NCBI GenBank assembly: GCA_003550325.1
Contig: QKWP01000426.1
Coordinates: forward strand, 242,932-306,931
Length of the DNA stretch: 64,000 bases
Reading direction: 5' to 3'
Source: Gigaspora rosea
Taxonomy: Eukaryota; Glomeromycota; Glomeromycetes; Diversisporales; Gigasporaceae
The translations under genes were made by a program, and so were the position numbers. The notes beneath the pieces were generated by a model that did not search any database, was not told the DNA's origin, and worked only from the letters and a program-made list of their open reading frames with translations. This document shows positions 44,158 through 54,609 of the stretch, piece after piece (the first letter of the stretch is position 1; every line of letters begins with the position of its first letter).

Positions 44158-45314
44158 ATGAATTCTTTAAAATGGATAGTACTTAATGATGAATACAACG
44201 GACAAGATAGTAATATTGAAGAAGTGGCTGTATCCGATATCCGTATTGAAGTTGAAGAGAATGCTACAAACTTGCTTTACACCAAGAATGAGCCTGTAAA
44301 ACTTATCTCAATTTTAGGCCAAGCTAGGTAACTATTATTGTCAATTTAAAAATTCAGTGTAGTCTCTAATAAGTATATCTTATTACAAGAATGGGAAAAT
44401 CGACATTTATGAATATCCTAGCTGGCGTGGATAATTATGATAATGAGATTTTCAAGACCTCTTCTGATTCAGAGACGGTTACAACAGGTGTTGATATTGC
44501 CAAGATATTTGTGCCACTTAAAGAATTCTCAAAGTTAAATGATAATCCAGAGATTGACAGCAGTACTTTAGTTGGATTTGTCGACACAGAAGGACAAGGC
44601 AGTAAGTTTATTACATTCCAATTCGATCAGGCGTTTCAAGAATATAACCAAACTTTTTAAATTTTTAGATAAAGGCGAAGAATTTGATATATACCTTTTC
44701 TCTCCTATCCTTGCAATTTCGAAAATTGTAATTTTCTGGTGGCCTGCATTGCTTCAAGTAGATTCAATTCTTAATAGCCTGGGTGCAATGACAAATTCAG
44801 CAAAGCGAATCACAAAAGAGGCTCAATGTCAAGTAGGTTATAGAACTTCGTTTTTTTAATACTAGGTAATACCACTAATTTTGTTTTTTTTTTTTTTTAT
44901 ACATAAATATTATATAGCATCAAAATACAAAACCATATGGCCATCTCCATATTGTTTTCCGTTCCTGGAATAATAAGGAGACACCAGAACGAGTTAAAAA
45001 TTTATTGCTAGAGTCTAAGGAAGGTAGTAATAAGAAAGGCAAAGAACACAACAATATTCGTGAACTGTTGAATGACAGTTTTGAAAGTATTGATGTAAGA
45101 GATCTATTTTATAATTTGGTTCGCGCTAATGTGATGTAAAGCTACAATAAACTGTCGCTTAATTTATAGATATGGCTATTTCCGACAAATGGCCCGAAAA
45201 AAAACGAAAATTTACTCCTTGAAGACTTCAGTGACAACTGGAAGCAAACATTTAAAGATATGCACAAAAAATTTTCGGAACAATTGAGTGTTAATGAACC
45301 AAAGCACGGTGCTG
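44158..45314 (+). other. GTPase domain of the fusion gene
   Basis: Residues 1-289. All guanine-nucleotide motifs are present and in order, but the P-loop is assembled across intron 1 (44328-44389): exon 1 gives G-Q-A and two bases of R57, and exon 2 supplies M-G-K-S-T. The G3 box reads F-V-D-T-E-G-Q-G. After it, L-F-S-P-I-L-A-I-S-K-I-V-I-F-W is the hydrophobic strand and helix usual in GBP-type domains. The G4 position is V-F-R-S-W where relatives have R-D, so the base-reading aspartate is replaced by serine. I-W-L-F-P-T (242-247) follows as in relatives. GTP preference may be altered (inference). Confidence 0.85.
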
Positions 45315-48300
45315 GTATGTAATTTTATTAAAATTTTTCATACATTAATTTTCTTTCTAACTTAAAATATTAAATAGAAAAGCCATGGACCGGCCGGGAT
45401 ATTGCAGAGTTTACTAAATTATTGTGCAAGACACTCACTAGTTCGGAAAATTATGCGATCAATTCTATTTTTGAGAGAATGCAAATTGCTCGTGCTAAAA
45501 CTTTAGCCAAAAATGCAATTGATGAATTTCGCGCAATTGTAACCGAAATGGATCCTCAATATAAAGTAGATGGATGCGATTTTGTGGGCATCGATGCGTG
45601 TTTATATGAAAAATTAAAAGGTTTTGAAGAAACTTTGAAATGGGAGAGTTTTTCTCACAATGTTGTCAAGGAAATTTATGACGATTATAACAAAACAATA
45701 AGCTTAATAGCAGATGAGATGAAAACTAAAATTGCAACGCTAATCATAAAAGTACAAAATTTGCAGGACCAATTTGATGAATCTGTATCTACCATAGTGT
45801 TACCACTTTCAAAATCAGACCTTACAATGGCCTTCAATGAAAAGGTCATGCATTTATGGGATTATTTCGATGATATGATTAAAGATTTTCCTAAGGGTTT
45901 CATAAATCAACATCGAGAAAACTTGAACAATTTTTGTAAAGAAAAAAATCAGCGAATAACAGCGGAGAACGAAAAGATATTTGCAATAAATGATTTTCGT
46001 ATACTTGTCAACGAAATGAATCCTCTATATAAAGTAGAAGGATGTAATTTCGAGGGTATCGATGCATATTTATACGAAGAACTAAAAAATTTTACAGAAA
46101 AGTTAAAATCGGAAAGTTTTTCTGATAATATTGCAAATGAAATTTATGCAGATTATAAAAAGACAGTCTGCTTTATAGTAAGTGAGATAAAAATTAAAAT
46201 TGGAACACTAACTATAGAAGTACAAAACCTTCAGAACCGATTTGATAAATCTGCATCTATCATAATGTTACCACTTTCAAAATCAGACCTTACAAAGGTT
46301 CTCAATGAACTAACCCGACATTTATGGTGCGATTTCGATGATATGGCCAAGAATTTTCCGAAGGGTTTTGTACAGCAACATCGAAAAAGGCTTGAAAATT
46401 TTTGTGAAGAGAAAAATCAGTATATTGCAGCTGAAAACGAAAAGATAACTGCATTAAATAACTTTTGCACACTTGTCAATGAAATGAATCCTCGGCATAA
46501 AGAAGAAGGATGTGATTCCGAGGGTATTGATGCATATTTATACGAAGAACTAAAAATTTTTAACGAAAAGTTAAAATCAGAGGGCTTTTCTGACAATATT
46601 ATAAATGCAATTTATTCTGATTATAAAAAAACAATCAAACTGATAGTAAGGGAGACAAAAATTAAAATTACAGCACTAACCGTAGAAGTACAAAACTTTC
46701 AGAACCAATTTGATGAATCGGTATCTACTATAGTGTTACCACTTTCGAAATCGGCCCTTACAAAGTCCCTTAATGAAAAGATCACACAGTTATTGAGTAA
46801 TTTCGATGATATTGTCAAGGATTTTCCAAAAGGTTATGTACAACAACATAGAAAAAGACTTGAAATTTTTTGTAAAGAAAAAAATCAATATACTGCTGCT
46901 GAGAACGAAAAGATAAATGCATTAAATGACTTTAGCGAACTTATCAATGAAATGAATCCTCATCATAAAGCAGAAGGATGTGATTCTGAGGGTATTGACG
47001 CATATTTATACGAAGAACTAAAAAATTTTAAAGAAAAGTTAAAATCAGAGGGTTTTCCTGACAATATTGTGAATGAAATTTATGCCGATTATGATAAAAC
47101 AATCTGATTAATAGCAAGTGAGACAAAAAATAAAACTATAATGCTAACCGTAGAATTACAAAGCCTTCAGGACCGATTTGATAGATATGAAAAAACTATA
47201 TCAATTGTAGAGGATCCTCTTAAAAAATCAGATCTTACAGCGTCCCTCAATGAACTGATTCGAGAATTATGGAGTGATTTCGATAACATGGTCAACGATT
47301 TTCCAAGAGGTTTCACGGATTTTGTACAGCAACATCGGGAAAAGCTTGAAAAGTTTTGCGAAGAAAAAAAACAGCATATTATGGTCGAAAATGAAAATAA
47401 AATAATTTTATATGCACAAAAAAATACGAAACAAAGCTTAAGAAAATCAGTCAAAAAATTAAAAAAACGATTGCCTATGGCACAAGAGGAATTAGATTCT
47501 GAGTGGATCAAATTGTTAAACCAAATCGAAGAACTATATTGGGACTTAAACGATTTCTTCAATGACATTCCTGACGATACAACATTTCCTGACGATTTGC
47601 ATATAATAACAAACTCATTTGGGGAATTGTTAAGAGAAGATAATAGTAAAGCATGGAAAAATAAAGCTGAAGCATTCCGAGAACGTGCTAAAGTGCTGTT
47701 TAAAGGGGCGTTTGCTACGAATTTTCCTATCAACGACAAGAAAGTGTTTAATAATACAGAAATTGAACAATACCTACAAGAAGAAATATTAAGATTTTCG
47801 TACAATGTATCAAATATTTTCCCTTATACAATGATGGATGATATCTGTAATAAATACAAGGAAAATATTCGCTCGATAGCAATGAATTTCCAGGAGAAAA
47901 ATAATAAAAATATCAAAAAGATATCCCAGAAAATCGAACAGCATATTATAGATTGGGATATTCTTTTAGATGCAAATATAAGAAGTTATTTAGAAGAATG
48001 GCAACATAAAGTTACTGAGCTCTTATTAAATAATAACACTATACAAGAATTGGCCACCCTGGCATCATTTCAATTGTTGTACATTTGTAATGACATTACT
48101 GATTTAAATATGGAAACTATTCCATCATCCTTCAGAAATATTATTAAGTCGATTATAGGACGTAATATGAGTGATATTTTATTTGAACAATTTGTTATTA
48201 TGATTTTGGAAGGTCTTGAATCAAATGAACTGAAATCTGTGCAAATGTCATTCTTAAATCGTTGTCTTGGTATTACGGCTCTCACATTCCCAATTAGCCA

Positions 48301-51300
48301 ACTTTTTTATAAACGGCTTTTTGTACATAAACCTTTTATGTTTGCAAGCTCTATCATATGGCGCATTTTCCTCGCAGAATATAAAAAATATCAAAATGAA
48401 AGGCATCCAAATGCATTTTTTGATTTGATCAGAACTCCGCAGATGGTTTTTGACGCTTTACCAGATCTAAAGGTTATCAACGATCTATTAAAAGGAATTG
48501 ATCAGGACTCACCAATAGCCGCATTGTCATGTGATATCATTCAAAAAACATTCTTTGCACATTATGAACTGACTGAATTGCATCATAACTTTTCCAGTGC
48601 AATTAATTCAATATCAATTGATTCAATATCTACCAATAATATAGAGCCATTGCAAAATATATCCGCTATTGCTTTCTTGAAGGAATATGTACGCGCATTT
48701 TACGACGCAAACAACGAGAACTTGCGCACTTTCCGTAGCGTCAGTATGATGGAGATGCCCGTCGATACTTACATGGCTGAAATTATACGCGATATCAACA
48801 ATCAATTAGAGTCTGAATGCCCAAGGCTCCATTTGCTTAAAGTCTATTTTTTAAAATATCTTCGATTTTGCAATTTTTCAATGCAAGATGTTAAGAACCT
48901 ATGTGAAACACAAATGCAAACTTTTCCTTGGCTTAAAGAAATACCGTGGGAGAATAATGAAAATTGGCTTTCTTTCAACCCATATTGGTTGCATCAGAAC
49001 TATAAAATCGTGGAAGAATACTATTCTCACATTTACGATTGTGCAAAATATGACGATAATAACATGTGTTTTACAGCATTTCTAGAACGACGGAATAAAG
49101 TTAATAGAATGCAGGAGCTATTAGGTCTTTTAAATAAACCCTTGACAAAGAATGATCTCGCTATATTTGCTGGAGTAATTGCCGCCCGTCTACATTATAC
49201 AAGAGCTTCACGCGAATTAACAGTCTATGAAAAAAGAATAATTAGATACTTAATTGAAGAAACAAGAACTATGAATGCACCGCCAGCTTATAAAGAAATT
49301 TTTAAAAAATTGCTATTAAATGCTAATCCTTTGATGCAACTGCAAGTCAATAACGAAAACAATGAATTTTTTATGAAGTCAGTCATTGTACATTTATTAA
49401 TAGTGCATGCATCCATCCCAAATAACGCAAGTCCACTTGCTGCTTACCTCCATCAGTTACAAGTTTGTCAAAATGACTTCATTCTGACATGTCCATCCGA
49501 TGTAGGAGGTGTTGTTATGAATGCAATGGCCTCGGGTACGGGAGGGGGTATCACCAGGTAATATGTCGATTTTGTTGCTGTTTCTAGCATTTTTAATAGG
49601 CAACATGACGAATAGCTAAACTGTTTTGTTCAAAAGGTATCAATGCGTATGCGGTGAAATATTTTTCGTCGAAGATTGTGGAAATTTTGGAAAACCTGAA
49701 GAAAGACCTTCCGAAAGGTATAGATAATTATGTGGAAAAATATGTATATCTCTTTTAAAATAGACCAATATTATTTAACATTCATATTTACTCTTAGTGT
49801 TTCAGGAAAATGTTTGTTCTGCAAGAGATTAATAGGATATGGTTCAAATCAAGCTGATTATAAACGGTTAGATTCGAGTAAGGTCACATCTGTACCAATT
49901 AACCACAGACCTGGGTACATAGTTGAACAAATCGAAACAGAAAAAAGACATAATGTCCGCATGATGACACCTCAAGCCTATCGAATCTTACATTTATTCG
50001 TACATATAATTCTTTGTTCATCTGCACCATCGTCTGTCACATCACAATTTTTTGCAATGAATGGTAATAATGCAGGGGACACGATAACGCATTGTCTTAA
50101 TAATATTTGTAATGACTGGAAGATACTTAAGACGATTTATGACTGTAACGATGAACAGTTGGCCCTTATTTTGCATTTAATTATTTCCTCAATGTTCAAG
50201 GATCTGTCACCACAAGAATGGCGATTAAATACTCTAGATAAACGAGAAAAATGGGAGGAACAATTTAGCAATACTTATTTTGTTTCTAATGTGATAGTTA
50301 CAGCACAAGATATCCGGAATGAAATGTCAAAAGATAGAATGAGTTTAACTGAAGAGGAAATCGATGATATGTTATCAGCAAAGGATCCAGAATACTATAA
50401 TTTGAATTTGCCTAGACTTTGGAGAAAGATCAAAGATGTGAGCTTTAGAAGTTTACATGCTTATTACTTGATAGATGAAAATAATAAAGTCAACTATCCT
50501 TTCTTGGAAGTTTTTTTCCAGCATGAAAAGGAATTGCATCTTATAAAAAACCTTTTACCAATTTTGAAGTTCGTCCAAATACTTAAAATACATTTAGAAT
50601 ATAAAATCACCAGACAAGAAGCTCGTGAAATGACATTCGATAAGTTTATAGAACAGGAATCAAACAATGGCGAATTTCAAGAAATATCTTCAGCATTAAA
50701 TTCCGCTTTTAGAAACTTTGAAGAATCGTGGAACACGGTGGCACCATGCGTAAAACAATACCGATGTCAACAATTTGAGAATTTTCCTCTAATATCACTC
50801 GAATCATCAGTCATGTTTGGCTTGGCAGACGAAAATGATGGGATCTATCTTTGTGCCATTCTTTCTTATCTGATTGAACTACAAAATCAGTTTTTGGAAA
50901 AAACAATTGTCATTCCTTTTGGCTCATGCCTTTCACTTAAATTTCTAAAAAGTGACGCAGTAATTCATGAAACTTATGAAGAAAACGCGTCCTCATCATC
51001 TACAACACAAAATGCCCGAACATCATACTATCTTCAAACAGTGCAGATTCAGCGCGCACAACCCGCCAACTTTATCGATTACGATTGGAGTGATGAAATA
51101 TTACAACATAGTCAAAGAAATCTAGAAATTCGCTATGGGGAGGATATTGTATATAATTTACTACACATTGAGATGGAGCTCGCGAATCAGTTGGTTTTTA
51201 ATAAAGTCCTTATTGAAAACACTTTTAATACATCATTTCCTTTTTATAAAGAGATGTTCTTCCGAAAGTTTTTTATTTTAACTAATTTAAGTGACTATAT

Positions 51301-51940
51301 TGCTCAAGTACCACTTCCAACTACGAGTAACGTTTATGGCCATGTGCTTGACGAATCATTTTCATCTGAGAATGCATCTAGAATGCTGCCTGCTTTAGAA
51401 ATGCTAATATGCAGCATTAACTGCCAAATCGATGGTGAAACATCTATCAAGGAATATATTTCTCAACAAATGAATTTGACAATTTTGACAGAAAATGCGG
51501 ATTTTTGTGGAATGTTCAGCACTGATTTACGCCTCAAGCATTTAATTAGTTTGCATGAAAGGGTGGAGAGTAAGATGACATACACTTTTGATAATATAGA
51601 CGTAAAGTATAAGGAGCCATTATCTCAGCGCATGGAGAGGTTGATTCTTAATGTAGTTGATTTTGAAAACCGATATCAGAGTCGAATTTCTGCTCGTGAA
51701 TTATTAATTGCATTGAAGCGATTTTTGGTCCGCTACCTGATGGTGGAGACTTTAGTGTCTATACCAACAAATGATGGACTAACAAACTACATAATTAATG
51801 AAGATTTTGGTTGTTGGCCATTGATTAGTTCTCTAGAAATTGCAAAAAATCTGTTTCCACCTGCAATACGAGTTGACCAAACGTATTCTGTTTATGAACT
51901 CATATATTTCGAACAAATAAGCAGCCATTCTAATGATTGA
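44158..51940 (+). CDS. GBP-like GTPase fused to RNF213-like RZ-finger E3 module (in-frame TGA)
   Basis: Eight exons: 44158-44327, 44390-44601, 44669-44832, 44918-45094, 45170-45314, 45378-49557, 49637-49717, 49798-51940. The introns are 62-85 bp with GT...AG ends. The lengths sum to 7272 bp, a whole number of codons (2423 residues). Residues 54-62 (G-Q-A-R-M-G-K-S-T) are the P-loop, T88/T89-G90 switch I, D122-T-E-G125 the G3 box and F196-R197-S198-W199 the G4 position. This is GBP/atlastin/VLIG type. Residues 336-965 are four tandem helical repeats. From about 1000 the text resembles the RNF213 E3 shell, then an RZ-type zinc finger (1684-1720) and its downstream domain (G-Y-I-V-E-Q-I...H-L-F-V-H). 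No AAA motor, CBM20 or RING is seen. By analogy it is a cytosolic immune-type GTPase and ubiquitin ligase (inference). A TGA at codon 866 breaks the frame, so the allele may be a pseudogene or need readthrough. Confidence 0.8.
45515..47404 (+). repeat. Four 468-bp tandem coding repeats
   Basis: The units start at 45515, 45983, 46451 and 46919. The first three are exactly 468 bp (156 residues); the last is 486 bp because of six extra residues. Shared landmarks per unit are E-M-(D/N)-P, E-G-C-(D/N)-x-E-G-I-D-A-Y-L-Y-E-E-L-K, L-P-L-S-K-S-D-L-T and D-F-P-K-G-F...Q-Q-H-R. The sequence is helical and coiled-coil-like. High nucleotide identity between units indicates recent expansion. Confidence 0.9.
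47105..47107 (+). other. In-frame TGA in repeat 4 of the fusion gene
   Basis: Codon 866 is TGA. The same position in repeats 1-3 is AGC (S), TGC (C) and AAA (K). Coding similarity continues in the same frame directly after it (L-I-A-S-E-T-K against L-I-V-R-E-T-K in repeat 3). A single C-to-A change from a TGC like that in repeat 2 explains it. Confidence 0.9.
47405..49548 (+). other. Helical region and RNF213-like E3 shell
   Basis: Residues about 966-1680, all in exon 6. The first part is charged and helical. From about residue 1200 the pattern (L-N-R-C-L-G near 1250; L-K-V-Y-F-L-K-Y-L...L-C-E...F-P-W-L near 1440-1480; S-F-N-P-Y-W-L near 1500; V-H-A-S-I-P-N-N-A-S-P-L-A-A-Y-L near 1635-1650) follows the order of conserved segments in the RNF213 E3 shell just before its RZ finger. 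This is recognition by family pattern, not an alignment. Confidence 0.6.
49549..49860 (+). other. RZ-type zinc finger, spread over three exons
   Basis: Residues 1684-1722: Y-Q-C-V-C-G-E-I-F-F-V-E-D-C-G, a spacer, then K-C-L-F-C-K-R-L-I-G-Y-G. This fits the RZ pattern (Y-x-C-x-N-G-H...CG...C-x-x-C...I-G) with C1686, C1697, C1715 and C1718 as ligands. The usual histidine is E1690, but an extra C1688 lies two residues before it and may replace it. The exon 8 start at 49798 (after CTCTTAG) is required; the nearby CAG at 49805 would shift the frame. Confidence 0.7.
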
Positions 51941-52017
51941 CAGAATGTTTTTCAAAATATTTTAAGAATACTTTTTGAGCATTTTATCTTTCTGGCCTTT
52001 AATTCTTGCTCTATTTT

Positions 52018-52023
52018 AATAAA
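52018..52023 (+). terminator. Probable poly(A) signal of the GTPase gene
   Basis: AATAAA lies 78 bp after the stop codon at 51938-51940, in an AT-rich 3' region followed by T/G-rich sequence. Position and sequence fit a fungal cleavage signal. Confidence 0.5.
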
Positions 52024-52523
52024 AAATTCCTGTAAAGTTTGTTGCTAGAATAAGATTTTACATTAGAATTTTAGTTGTGTTAATTCATTCTAGCTTGCCT
52101 TTCATTTACTTTTTCATCTGTATATTTCTATAATTATCCAGTGTTAGTCTTTATTGTTGATAATGTAAGGATGGTTTTTAAATAAGATGTCGAAAAACAA
52201 AACGTAACTTAGTATATGAGATTTGATGTTTAGGCAGAATCATCATTTGAAATTAAGCTAATATTATGAATTTAAAAACTTTTTTTTCTTTCCTATACAT
52301 CGTCTATATTTAGTTATTAAAAGAAACTCTTTGTATGTGCTATCGTATCATATCATTAATTTTATTCGTTGTGGCAACCGATGCTTAAATTGACTGAAGC
52401 TGAAATTTTATTTAATTACCAGTTATTTAAAAAATTTTAAAACTTTGAGGTCTTTTGTACCATATGGTAGAATAAACCTTCGCCGTGAGATACTATATGA
52501 AAAGTGTTACTGAGGTTGCGGTC
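52024..52523. other. 3' flank of the GTPase gene
   Basis: No gene or repeat recognised. Confidence 0.4.
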
Positions 52524-53922
52524 TAGGGTTGTGGCCCAAACTTACTAGTTTGGGATTTGGTAGAATCCCAAATAGTATTTGCTAGGTTTCGCTAAATGCC
52601 TCTAGTTTGCCGTAATGTCAAACATTCTGACATATAAATTATATTACTAGAAATCCCAAATTTTTTACATGTAAAATTGGGTTTGGGACTCATCCCAAAC
52701 AAAGAGGTCATTTAAAGTTCGACACTTTAGCCAATAAGATTGCGAAATTTTGATGAATAAGTATCAGGTAAATATCGAATACAAGACATACCGATATACT
52801 ATATTTAGCTTATAGGACGACCGGGTATCTTATAAAGTACTTTTTGAGAACGTAGCGTTTTACCAACAAAAAAATCACTATGAAAGCATATTCTAGCTCT
52901 AAACGAACATAGATATTCACAGTTAAAAAATAAACCAAAATAACCAACCTCTCCAAGAACTTCACTTAGATGTGAATATTTTTACTAGAGTAATAAATGT
53001 AACTTTGGGTTAAGTAGTAGTCGATAATATGTATGTGTTATTGTTTTATTAATAATTATATGGGCTAAGGGTTATGTGGGCTATGTGGTGTCTTTAATAA
53101 GGGTCATGGTAATTTAAATTAAGATAGAATTATTTTAATTACTTTTCAAAATGTACCAGTAATAAAGAACTAAAGATAGCTTCATTAATAATCTATTCAC
53201 ATTGAATTTGTTGATCGATTAGAGCTTGGGTTTATTAATAATAAATATCAATTTACATGTTATTTATCTATTTCTAAAAAAGAGATAAATTCTTTTTGCT
53301 TGCATTAATAGTTTGTAAGCTTCTTAATATGAAGTTCTTTTCATTTCTAGTAATTTTTGATTCGACACTATATACTGTCACGGCTATTTTCTGTTTGCCG
53401 TGCACTTGTGGGGTTTTGCTAATAAAATCCACTCGCTTGGCTATATGACTACTGACGTATCGTACAGGTCCTTCCACCTAATACGTTCACGTAGATAATG
53501 ACAGTTTTTCACTTAGAAATTCAAAGTATTTTAATCGAAGGCTAATATTATCGCTTACTATCGCTAGAGCTAAAAGCTAAAATCTATCAAGCTCAAAAGC
53601 TACCTCTTTATTAATTAATCACTTTTCTTTAAATACAAGATAATCAACTGGATATTTGATTATCCGGGTTATACGCATTAGACTATCTAACAATTAGACC
53701 TTTAATTAAATTCCTGCATTATGCAAATCACAATCGCGCCATCTTATAGATCCCAATCGGCACCACGAAATTCTGGGGTAATGGATTCAACCATGACAAT
53801 ACCGAAATGGGATACATATTTAAGTTTTGGTTATGAACCCAAATTAGGTAGAAATACCGATCCCCAAACCCAAACTAAGTAGAAACACCATAACTTAAAA
53901 AAAGAGTTTGGCCGCAACTCTA
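52524..53922. mobile_element. Probable hAT-like element hosting a solo LTR
   Basis: The ends TAGGGTTGTGGCCCAAAC (from 52524) and GTTTGGCCGCAACTCTA (to 53922) are near-complements. Just inside each end GGGATTTGGTAGAATCCCAA-type and CCCAAACTAAGTAGAAACAC-type repeats occur. The flanks TTGCGGTC and GTGCAGTT agree at only 5 of 8 bases, so the duplication is weak. The interior is non-coding apart from the nested LTR. Confidence 0.45.
53372..53802 (+). mobile_element. Solo LTR, same family ends as 2412-5497
   Basis: The LTR 53376-53798 (423 bp) begins TGTCACGGC and ends CCATGACA, as do the LTRs at 2412 and 5035. ATAC lies on both sides (53372-53375 and 53799-53802). No internal region is present: the result of recombination between two LTRs. 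The 67-codon minus frame at 53274 runs partly across it and is not a gene. Confidence 0.7.
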
Positions 53923-54387
53923 GTGCAGTTACACGATATTCTTACAATCAGAAAAGTTTATTTTGGTTTAAAATTTTTCAAGCTATTATTTCTGTGCTTT
54001 TAAATAAATCTTTTTTAATATTACTTTTTAATATTGCATTTTTTTTTTTTTGTGGAGTACTTTCTTATTTGATATTTTTAAAACAAACCTATTATATACC
54101 ATTGGTCTAGAATGAATAATTAAGAATATTTTAAAATTAAACCTGATTTCTTATTACTAATCATGTATAGATTAAAATGAACTGAAACTTGAATTAAATT
54201 ATACAAATTATAGAATATACAAATTTACATTATCCAAACTCAAAAGATAAAAATTTAAATTTTATAGTTAGTTATGTGCAGTGCTCATTATAAAAAAATC
54301 TACTGTAAAGCTTTAGTTTAGATAGATTTATAAATAAACCTCATTCATAAACAAACTAGGCCACTTGCAGTTAATTATTCAATAACA
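53923..54387. other. AT-rich spacer
   Basis: No gene or repeat recognised. Confidence 0.4.
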
Positions 54388-54609
54388 TCACTTTCTAGGA
54401 CTTTTTGATAGAAGTGGAAGATTGAAACTAGGAATGTGATCCTGCTCACCTGAACTATGCTCTTCCCTGTTTGAAGTCTGAACAAGTAAATATGAGCTTT
54501 TAATAATAAGATAGCTGTGTGATATTGTTACACAAAACCAGAAATGGAAAGTAGATTTTCAAATAGAGTTGCAGACGAAACTGGTTTAGTCATGAGTTTT
54601 TGTTTGCGC
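54388..54609 (-). CDS. Possible C-terminal two-exon gene fragment
   Basis: Minus strand: exon 54609-54534 reads R-K-Q-K-L-M-T-K-P-V-S-S-A-T-L-F-E-N-L-L and on to S-G-F. A 56-bp intron (54533-54478, GTGTAAC...TTGTTCAG) follows. Exon 54477-54388 then reads T-S-N-R-E-E-H-S-S-G-E-Q-D-H-I-P-S-F-N and ends L-L-S-K-S-P-R-K-stop. Both exons are open, phase 0 at the junction, and of balanced composition. An acceptor (AATATAG) precedes the upstream exon, so more exons should exist, but I could not find an in-frame one within 200 bp. It is a short serine-rich tail, function unknown; it may be a pseudogene remnant. Confidence 0.35.

Noticed and set aside
47167..47805. 212-codon open frame antisense to exon 6 of the fusion gene
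   Set aside because: It is the shadow of the sense-strand coding repeats; its S/F/L-rich text mirrors K/E/N-rich sense codons.
49806..49820. Acceptor CAG at 49803-49805 for exon 8
   Set aside because: It shifts the frame and meets a stop soon after; the acceptor ending at 49797 keeps the zinc-finger cysteines in frame.
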